NCBI GenBank assembly: GCA_021807965.1
Contig: JAKBCI010000065.1
Coordinates: 1-8,150, forward strand
DNA length: 8,150 nt
DNA from: Actinomycetes bacterium
GTDB taxonomy: Bacteria > Actinomycetota > Acidimicrobiia > Acidimicrobiales > RAAP-2
Reading direction: 5' to 3'
Shown here: positions 1 through 5,012 of the stretch, one piece after another
How positions within the stretch are numbered: position 1 is the first letter of the stretch
How the letters are laid out: every line of letters begins with the position of its first letter
Program-made: the position numbers and the translations under genes
The notes under the pieces: model-generated
Database searches by the model: none
Told to the model about the DNA's origin: nothing
Seen by the model: only the letters and a program-made list of their open reading frames with translations

Positions 1-207
1 CCGTTGATCGCGCTCACGCACCCGCCACGGTCATCACCCACGCCGAGCGGCACGACCGCGACGCCCACGTCGTCCAGCGCCGCAACCCCCACGGGGACGG
101 GCACCGCGCCGTCAGGCGCGCCCGCCTACGCGCCGCCCACCACCGCACCCGTCACGACGACGACGACCTGCTACACGACGCCGTCGGGTTCGACGGTCTG
201 CTACTAG
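1..207 (+). CDS. C-terminal end of a Thr/Pro-rich protein of unknown function (5' end outside window)
   Basis: Only the last 68 codons are present, and the frame is still open at the left edge, so the true start lies outside. I do not recognise the protein. The visible part is a low-complexity tail rich in Thr, Pro, Ser and Ala, including a run of five Thr from an ACG repeat, and it ends in the symmetrical motif CYTTPSGSTVCY. Such tails are typical of disordered extracellular linkers or stalks in actinobacterial secreted proteins, which is inference because neither a signal peptide nor a domain is visible. Almost every third codon position is G or C in this frame, which supports coding. The stop lies two bases before the apbE start, so it is probably the upstream member of the same operon and could be a redox partner or flavinylation substrate. 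The tail contains SGAP but not the usual S/T-G-A-S/T flavinylation signature. Confidence 0.6.
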   Translation, partial: PLIALTHPPRSSPTPSGTTATPTSSSAATPTGTGTAPSGAPAYAPPTTAPVTTTTTCYTTPSGSTVCY

Positions 208-209
208 CC

Positions 210-1109
210 ATGCGGTTCACCACGTGGGGCATGACCGGCACCCTGGCCACCGAGCAGCCCGCCGCACTGGACTACGCGTCGTCGCGGCTCTGGCACTGGC
301 TTGGGGCGATAGACGCCGCCTGCAATCGATTCCGACATACGAGTGAGCTGTCGCGACTCAACGACCGACCCGGCGAAACGATTGGCGTGTCAGCGACCCT
401 CGAACTCGCTGTCCGCGCGGCGCTCGATGCGGCCGCGAAGACCAACGGACTCTGTACGCCAACCGTCCTGTCGGCGCTCGCGGCCTGGGGCTACGACCGC
501 GACTACGACGAGATCCGTGGTCGCGACGACTGGACCGCGCCACCGGCCACGTTCGTCCCCGCCACCGAGGGTGTCGAGCTCGATGTTGACGCCCACACCA
601 TCAGGCTCGAACCGGGCTGCCAGCTAGACCTGGGAGCCAGCGCGAAGTCGCTGGTCGTCGATCTAGTTGCCAACGAACTCGCCGACCGCGGCGGCGTGGT
701 TGTTGAAGTTGGCGGCGACGTCGCCGTCCGCGGTCGAGGACCCGAGGGGCCCTGGGTGATCGGGATCAGCGACACGCTGCGCCTCGGTGGTGATGAGCCG
801 CGCGTCGCGATCGCGGGCGGAGGCGTCGCCACCTCGTCGCTCACCTCGCGCACCTGGCGCGTCGCCGGCGAGGTGGTGAGCCACATCATTGACCCGCGAT
901 CTGGTGCGCCGGCGAGCGGGCCCTACGCCACCGCTACGGTGGCCGCCGCGAACTGCGTCACGGCGAACGCCTTCGCGACCGCCGCGCTGCTCTGGGGTGA
1001 GGAAGCGCCCTACTTCATCGCCCAGGCCGGATGGTCGGCCCGCCTGGTGCGCCACGACGGCGCCGTGGTGTACGTCGGCGGCTGGCCGACTGACGGAGCT
1101 GGTTCGTGA
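210..1109 (+). CDS. apbE: ApbE family FAD:protein FMN transferase
   Basis: The protein has 299 residues, a normal length for the family minus its export signal. ApbE proteins use FAD and Mg2+ to attach FMN by a phosphoester bond to Ser/Thr of target redox proteins. Family motifs are visible in order: FRHTSELSRLN (41-51), the flavin-binding DLGASAKSLVVD (140-151), VEVGGDVAVRG (165-175), GVATSSLTSRTW (205-216), SHIIDPRSGAP (224-234) and the final TANAFATAALLWG (251-263). The ATG start is chosen because the family core (F..WGMTGT) begins directly there and the upstream stop is two bases away. Two points are odd. There is no N-terminal signal peptide or lipobox, although many ApbE proteins work outside the membrane. 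In the last motif, Asn253 occupies the place where many family members have a metal-binding Asp; I recall Asn also occurring in actinobacterial relatives. The stop overlaps the next start (GTGA), so it is probably coupled to the heme protein. Confidence 0.9.
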   Translation: MRFTTWGMTGTLATEQPAALDYASSRLWHWLGAIDAACNRFRHTSELSRLNDRPGETIGVSATLELAVRAALDAAAKTNGLCTPTVLSALAAWGYDRDYDEIRGRDDWTAPPATFVPATEGVELDVDAHTIRLEPGCQLDLGASAKSLVVDLVANELADRGGVVVEVGGDVAVRGRGPEGPWVIGISDTLRLGGDEPRVAIAGGGVATSSLTSRTWRVAGEVVSHIIDPRSGAPASGPYATATVAAANCVTANAFATAALLWGEEAPYFIAQAGWSARLVRHDGAVVYVGGWPTDGAGS

Positions 1110-1801
1110 TTGCGCTGACCTCGCCCTACCTGTGGTACACGACGCGCGCGACGGGACTCGTTTCGCTCGCCCTCTTCACCGTGGTCGTCTCGTTGGGCAC
1201 GCTCGTCGCCAATCGCGTGGGCGGGTCGACGGTCGGCCGTTTCGAGCTAAGCGAGTTGCACCGTACGATCTCGGTCATCGCCATGGTCTTTCTGGCGGTG
1301 CACGTTGCGACGACGGTCGTCGACAGCTTCGTATCGACGGGAGCGATCTCCGTGGTCGTCCCCTTCACGTCGTCCTATCGGCGATGGGGCGTCGGCCTGG
1401 GCGCGGTCGCCGTCGACCTCATGATCGCCGTCTGGATCTCGAGCCTCGTCAAATCGCGCATCGCCAATCGGTCCTGGCGATTCATCCACTGGTTCAGCTG
1501 GTTCGCCTACGCCATCGCGATCGTTCACGCCCTACTCACGGGCACCGACGCGAGACGCGGTCTTGGCCTGGTGATCGTGGTCGCCAGCCTGGCGATCGTC
1601 GCTGGCGCCGCGGTCTGGCGCTTCACCGCCCGGCCGACTCGCGCCGCCGGTCGCACCGCGCTGTCGCCGTTGAGCGAGACTGAACGTAATCCACGTCGTG
1701 GCGGTCGTCCCGTGGTGCCGGTACCGAGTGGCGCTCGCGGCGCTGGCGATGCGTCACGCGAGCGAGCGCGAACTCGCCGATCCGACGAGTCACGTCGATG
1801 A
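1106..1801 (+). CDS. Ferric-reductase-like heme-binding membrane protein
   Basis: This is a 231-residue integral membrane protein. About six hydrophobic segments are visible, roughly at 16-35, 54-75, 78-88 (short), 95-117, 127-146 and 153-172. Two His pairs sit in helices: H52/H66 and H128/H141. The spacing of 13-14 residues within each pair is characteristic of the ferric reductase/NOX-type domain, which holds two b hemes stacked across the membrane and passes electrons through it. The segment VVPFTSSYRRWGVGLG (83-98) matches the style of the actinobacterial branch of this family. There is no fused flavin/NAD domain, so electrons must come from a separate protein; the next two genes are natural candidates. 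An Arg/Pro-rich tail of about 60 residues (172-231) follows the last helix and is probably cytoplasmic. Translation starts at GTG inside the apbE stop, and the stop overlaps the next start (ATGA). The substrate is unknown; iron reduction itself is not shown. Confidence 0.85.
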   Translation: MIALTSPYLWYTTRATGLVSLALFTVVVSLGTLVANRVGGSTVGRFELSELHRTISVIAMVFLAVHVATTVVDSFVSTGAISVVVPFTSSYRRWGVGLGAVAVDLMIAVWISSLVKSRIANRSWRFIHWFSWFAYAIAIVHALLTGTDARRGLGLVIVVASLAIVAGAAVWRFTARPTRAAGRTALSPLSETERNPRRGGRPVVPVPSGARGAGDASRERARTRRSDESRR

Positions 1802-3072
1802 TCGCCGACGACGCGCTGCCGCGCGTACTGCACGGAGCGTCGGGACGGCCGCTCACCTTGGTCCAGCACGGCGAAGCCTTTGGCCCGTTCGGCCCCACAC
1901 CGTCGCTTGACGAACTCGAGGCGTCGGGGCTCACGGGCCACGGGGGCGCGGGTTTCCCTACGTGGCGCAAGGCCAAGCTCATTCGCGACCAGCGCGGCCA
2001 CGCCAAGTTCGTGGTCGTCAACGCCATGGAGGGCGAACCCGCGGCCCATAAGGATCGCACCCTCCTCGGCGCCAACCCCCACCTCGTCTTGGACGGCGCC
2101 GAGTACCTGGCTGACGTGGTGGGCGCGTCGCGCATCGCGGTGTGCGTGTCGCGAGACAATCCGGCCACGATCAACCATCTCCAGCGCGCCATCCACGAAC
2201 GCGGGCGACGGAACCGGCGCCGCACGATCATCGAACTGCATACGCCACCGTGGCGCTACGTGGCGGGCGAGGAGTCCGCGCTGGTGCACTGGCTCGACGA
2301 CAACGAATCGCTGCCGCAGTACCGCCCGCTGCGGCCGCACGTCCTGCGCATCGGTAACGCCCCCACGCTCGTCGACAACGCCGAAACGTGCGCTCACGTC
2401 GGCTTGATCGCCCGATACGGGGCGTCGTGGTTTCGCCGGCTAGGCACCGAATCGAGTCCCGGCAGCGCCCTCGTCTCGATCAGCGGCGCGGTGTCTCGAC
2501 CCTGCGTGCTCGAGGTGGCCTTCGCCACGCCCCTGCGCACGATCTTGGCGCGAGCCGGTGCCGATCCTGATCCGCGCGCCGTCCTGCTCGGCGGGTACGG
2601 CGGAACGTGGCTGGACGCGAAACATCTGGATACTCCCTACGAGAACGAAGCGCTCGCGCCATTGGGCGCGAGCGTCGGCGCGGGCGTCATCATCGTGCTG
2701 CCGAAATCGGGCTGCGGTGTCGTCGAGACGCAGCGAATCACGCGATGGATGGCCAACGAGAGCGCACGTCAGTGCGGGCCGTGCGCGTTCGGCCTGCCCG
2801 CACTCGCCGAAGATCTGGCCCGTCTCGCCTACGACGCCCGCGACGCGACCGCCGCGTACGCGCGACTCCTCGACCGGTGCGACGCCATCGAGGGCCGAGG
2901 TGCGTGTCGCCACCCCGACGGCGTCGTCCGCCTGGTGCGCTCGGCGCTCGAGACGTTCGCCGACCACGTCCACGACCACGCGCGTGGCCTGCGCTGCGCC
3001 GCGAGCCACTCGGCGCGCCACGTCACCGCAGTGCCCTCACTCGAACGCGAAACGGAACTGGTGTGGGAGTGA
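1798..3072 (+). CDS. NuoF-like FMN/iron-sulfur protein with SLBB domain
   Basis: The 424-residue protein has the architecture of the 51-kDa (NuoF) flavoprotein of complex I and its relatives. The FMN loop is TGHGGAGFPTWRK (46-58), followed by NAMEGEPAAHKDR (75-87) and AGEESAL (156-162), all hallmarks of FMN and nicotinamide binding. An SLBB beta-grasp domain spans about 223-272 (SISGAVSRPCVLEV onward). The C-terminal helical domain carries the cluster site ESARQCGPCAFG (321-332) and a distant Cys in GACRHPDG (368-375). NuoF normally has four ligands in ESCGxCxPC plus the distant Cys; here the first is Ala323, leaving C326, C329 and C370. No other complex I gene is nearby, so this is not canonical NuoF. 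Next to a heme membrane protein and a ferredoxin, it probably oxidises NAD(P)H, or exchanges electrons with it, in the cytoplasm (inference). The start lies in the ATGA overlap; the stop overlaps the ferredoxin start. Confidence 0.85.
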   Translation: MIADDALPRVLHGASGRPLTLVQHGEAFGPFGPTPSLDELEASGLTGHGGAGFPTWRKAKLIRDQRGHAKFVVVNAMEGEPAAHKDRTLLGANPHLVLDGAEYLADVVGASRIAVCVSRDNPATINHLQRAIHERGRRNRRRTIIELHTPPWRYVAGEESALVHWLDDNESLPQYRPLRPHVLRIGNAPTLVDNAETCAHVGLIARYGASWFRRLGTESSPGSALVSISGAVSRPCVLEVAFATPLRTILARAGADPDPRAVLLGGYGGTWLDAKHLDTPYENEALAPLGASVGAGVIIVLPKSGCGVVETQRITRWMANESARQCGPCAFGLPALAEDLARLAYDARDATAAYARLLDRCDAIEGRGACRHPDGVVRLVRSALETFADHVHDHARGLRCAASHSARHVTAVPSLERETELVWE

Positions 3073-3302
3073 AACGCGCTGACGGCTTCGTGCTACTGGT
3101 AAACCCCATCGCGTGTGACGGCTACGGTCACTGCGCTGAGCTGGCGCCGGATCTCGTGCGCCTCGACGAGTGGGGCTACCCCGTCCTGCGCCGCGAACCC
3201 GTGGCGCTCGCGGATCTGGCCGCGCGTGATTCCGCGCGCTACGCAGTGCGGGGCTGTCCCCGACAGGCCCTGCGAATCGAGCGGGTGGCGACCGGTCGCT
3301 AG
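3069..3302 (+). CDS. Small three-cysteine ferredoxin, probably [3Fe-4S]
   Basis: This acidic-centred 77-residue protein has the single-cluster ferredoxin pattern of actinobacteria: C16-DGYGH-C22 (C-x5-C) and a distant C63 followed by Pro (GCPRQAL). The family lines LAPDLVRLDEWGYPVL (25-40) and the ending ALRIER are also typical. With only three cluster Cys and Gly/His between the first two, a [3Fe-4S] centre is more likely than [4Fe-4S]; this is known for the C-x5-C type. It is a cytoplasmic one-electron carrier. I chose the GTG at 3069 because it forms a GTGA overlap with the preceding stop, like the other junctions in this cluster. An in-frame GTG at 3063 would add two residues. Its position last in the cluster suggests that it shuttles electrons between the NuoF-like protein and the heme membrane protein (inference). 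Ferredoxins of this size also serve P450 enzymes, but no P450 is in the window. Confidence 0.85.
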   Translation: MKRADGFVLLVNPIACDGYGHCAELAPDLVRLDEWGYPVLRREPVALADLAARDSARYAVRGCPRQALRIERVATGR

Positions 3303-3327
3303 CGCGGCGAAGCGGTGCCGCCGGACC

Positions 3328-3346
3328 TAGTAGTGTTCTACGGGCC
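3328..3346 (+). promoter_or_regulatory. Possible promoter for the bS22 gene, near-leaderless
   Basis: The 44 bp gap before the bS22 start contains TAGTGT at 3331-3336, which fits the actinobacterial -10 pattern TANNNT. Transcription would begin about 3343-3347, giving little or no leader. No Shine-Dalgarno motif precedes the ATG, which agrees with a leaderless message. No clear -35 element is visible, so the call is tentative. Confidence 0.3.
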
Positions 3347-3448
3347 ATGGGATCTCTGATTAAGAAGCGCCGCAAGCGCATGCGCAAGAAGAAGCACAAG
3401 AAGATGCTGAAGCGGACTCGCTTCCAGCGTCGCGCCGCGGGTAAGTGA
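3347..3448 (+). CDS. Small ribosomal protein bS22 (AURKAIP1/COX24-domain protein)
   Basis: This is a 33-codon gene whose product begins MGSLIKKRRKRMRKKKHKK and ends RRAAGK; about half of the residues are Lys or Arg. I recognise it as the tiny actinobacterial protein annotated as AURKAIP1/COX24 domain protein and identified as bS22 of the mycobacterial 30S subunit, where it binds 16S rRNA near the decoding region. The pattern (S-x-IKKRRKRM then KKKH then a basic RTR-x-QRR ending) and the length match the family from first to last residue. Its size means automatic gene calls often miss it. It has no ribosome binding site and may be read from a leaderless transcript. It stands between the redox cluster and the convergent ispE gene and is probably expressed on its own. 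Confidence 0.88.
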   Translation: MGSLIKKRRKRMRKKKHKKMLKRTRFQRRAAGK

Positions 3449-3457
3449 TCCCATAGC

Positions 3458-3472
3458 GGCGCCTAGGGCGTC
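3458..3472. terminator. Short hairpin between convergent bS22 and ispE
   Basis: GGCGCC at 3458-3463 can pair with GGCGTC at 3467-3472 (one G-T pair) around the loop TAG, giving a 6 bp GC-rich stem. It lies just after the bS22 stop and covers the ispE stop codon, so it could act on both convergent transcripts. No T-tract follows on either strand, so it does not meet the standard intrinsic terminator form. Confidence 0.3.
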
Positions 3473-4200
3473 GTGATGGTCGTAACAACGCGCACTGACC
3501 CCGCGGGGCTCGCGACGTCTCCGCGATCCTCGGGCCAGCCCTCAACGAACATCGTGGAGCCCGACCCGGCCAGATTGACGTTGCCGTAGCGCTCGCGCAG
3601 CCAGTCGAGCACTACCCCCAAACGCGGCTCAACCGCGCGAGCTGGCACGTCGAGATGGTTGGGCCCACTCGGGCGCCAGCCCCCCGCGTAGAGCTCGTCG
3701 TAGGCCTGGTAACAGGTGGCGGTCGCCACCGAGAAGGTGGGAACAAAGAGCGTGACGTGACGCCGCTCGTAGGCGAGCGGCGTCACGCGCTCTCCCACTC
3801 CCTCGACGAGAGCGCGACCGCCGACCTGACAGAACGGCACGTCCGCGCCGAGCGTGAGCGCCACCGACGCGTCAACGCCGCCCGCCCAGCGCAGGATGGC
3901 CGCGGCGTCAGCGCTGCCACCGCCGAGCCCGCCACCGACGGGTATCGCCTTTTCGATGACCACGCCGGCCCGGCGCCCGACCAGTTCGAGGGCCCGAGCG
4001 ACGAGGTTCGCGCGACCCTCGGGAACCGGGCTGGCGAAGGGATTGAAGACGCGAACGTAGTCCCCCGCTTCGTCGACCACGAGGACGTCGTCGAGATCGA
4101 TGGTCGTCATCTCACTGCGCAGCTCGTGGTAGCCGTCCGGCCGTCGGCCGGTGATCTCGAGGTTCCACGTCAACTTCGCCGACGCGCGCAGACCGATCAT
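3463..4200 (-). CDS. ispE: 4-diphosphocytidyl-2-C-methyl-D-erythritol kinase
   Basis: IspE phosphorylates the 2-hydroxyl of CDP-methylerythritol with ATP in the MEP pathway to isoprenoid precursors, in the cytoplasm. GHMP-kinase motifs are present. The N-terminal SAKLTWNLEITGRRPDGYHEL (7-27) includes the catalytic-type Lys9. The ATP loop is PVGGGLGGGSADAAA (87-101). LGADVPFCQVGGRALVEGVGE (117-137) includes Asp120, equivalent to the catalytic Asp, and the C-terminal glycine motif is NLAGSGSTMFV (209-219). At 245 residues it is shorter than the usual 280-300 or so; the loss seems spread over the linkers and C-terminal domain, with all motifs intact. The ATG overlaps the rsmA stop (ATGA), so the two are co-translated. 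It is the last gene of its unit and faces bS22. The rsmA-ispE pairing is widely conserved in bacteria and supports both calls. Confidence 0.95.
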   Translation of the reverse strand: MIGLRASAKLTWNLEITGRRPDGYHELRSEMTTIDLDDVLVVDEAGDYVRVFNPFASPVPEGRANLVARALELVGRRAGVVIEKAIPVGGGLGGGSADAAAILRWAGGVDASVALTLGADVPFCQVGGRALVEGVGERVTPLAYERRHVTLFVPTFSVATATCYQAYDELYAGGWRPSGPNHLDVPARAVEPRLGVVLDWLRERYGNVNLAGSGSTMFVEGWPEDRGDVASPAGSVRVVTTITTP

Positions 4201-5012
4201 CGCGCCGCCGCCAGCCGTGCGAACTCCTCCAGGCTGAGCTCTTCGGGCCGCTTGGTGGCCGCGACGCCCGCGCGTTCGAAGACCCCCTCACTCGCCCAAT
4301 CGGCCAGCGATCGGCGCAGCATCTTGCGCCGCTGGCCGAAGGCCGTGCGCACCAGGGCGAAGAGGTCTGCCTCCCCCACTACGGACGGGTCGATCCGAAC
4401 GCGTTCGCGTCGCGTGATCGCGACGAGCGCTGACTCGACCTTCGGTCGCGGCACGAAAACGTTCGCGCTGACGCGGCCGACGACGACCGCGTCAGCGAAG
4501 TACTGCACGCGCAGCGACGCGGCGCCGTAGGCGTCATCGCCCGCCGAAGCCGCGAGTCGTTCGGCGACCTCGCGCTGCACCATGACGAGCAGTCGCGAAA
4601 CCAACGGCTGAGACTCGAGAATCCCCAGGACGAGCGACGTGGCCACGTTGTAGGGCAGGTTGGCCACCACGACGCACGGACGACCACCGGTAACGGCGGC
4701 CACGTCCATCGTTGAGGCGTCGTCGTGGCGAACGACGACGCCGAGCGGTTCGACCACCTCGCGCAGTGGCTCGATGAGGTGTCGATCAACCTCGACCGCG
4801 ATGACGCGCGCCCCGGTCTCGACCAGCGCCAACGTCAGCGATCCGAGGCCAGCCCCGATTTCGAGGACGAGGTCGCCGTCGCCCACGTCGGCCAGGCGCG
4901 CCATGCGGCGCACCGTGTTGGCGTCGGCCACGAAGTTCTGACCGAGTGCGCGCGACGGAGCGAGGCCGTTCGCCTCGAGTAGCGCGTGAATGGTCGTGCG
5001 TGAGTGCGTCAC
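4197..5012 (-). CDS. rsmA: 16S rRNA (adenine(1518)-N(6)/adenine(1519)-N(6))-dimethyltransferase
   Basis: RsmA/KsgA transfers four methyl groups from S-adenosylmethionine to two adjacent adenines in the 3' end hairpin of 16S rRNA during 30S assembly. The 271-residue product has normal length. Visible motifs are LGQNFVAD (23-30), SAM-binding motif I EIGAGLGSLT (51-60), the acidic VEVD at the end of strand 2 (73-76), catalytic NLPYNV (118-123), FVPRPKVES (186-194) and FGQRRKMLRR (225-234). The GTG start is chosen because it overlaps the stop of the upstream gene (GTGA) and gives a normal family N terminus. The frame stays open further upstream (to 5225), but that stretch lies inside the preceding gene and does not look like RsmA. 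Loss of this enzyme is known to give kasugamycin resistance in other bacteria. Confidence 0.96.
   Translation of the reverse strand: MTHSRTTIHALLEANGLAPSRALGQNFVADANTVRRMARLADVGDGDLVLEIGAGLGSLTLALVETGARVIAVEVDRHLIEPLREVVEPLGVVVRHDDASTMDVAAVTGGRPCVVVANLPYNVATSLVLGILESQPLVSRLLVMVQREVAERLAASAGDDAYGAASLRVQYFADAVVVGRVSANVFVPRPKVESALVAITRRERVRIDPSVVGEADLFALVRTAFGQRRKMLRRSLADWASEGVFERAGVAATKRPEELSLEEFARLAAAR

Noticed and set aside
152..170. Short ACG repeat as a functional microsatellite.
   Set aside because: About five units simply encode the Thr run; nothing else marks it out.
3..209. Possible upstream extension of apbE, since its frame stays open to the left edge.
   Set aside because: The frame reads as Arg/His/Asp-rich text without family similarity, while the frame with the Thr/Pro tail has the better third-position G/C. 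The ApbE core begins at the ATG.
1322..1350. STGAIS in the heme protein as a flavinylation site.
   Set aside because: It lacks Ser/Thr directly after TGA's Ala, as in S/T-G-A-S/T, and the position corresponds to an ordinary loop in this family.
889..1683. 264-codon + strand frame across the apbE/heme protein junction.
   Set aside because: It is out of frame with both genes, very Arg/Pro-rich, and has no motif.
1525..2397. Long open frame on the - strand opposite the heme protein and NuoF-like gene.
   Set aside because: The composition is Arg-rich and shows no motif. It is a typical antisense shadow in high-GC DNA under two well-supported genes.
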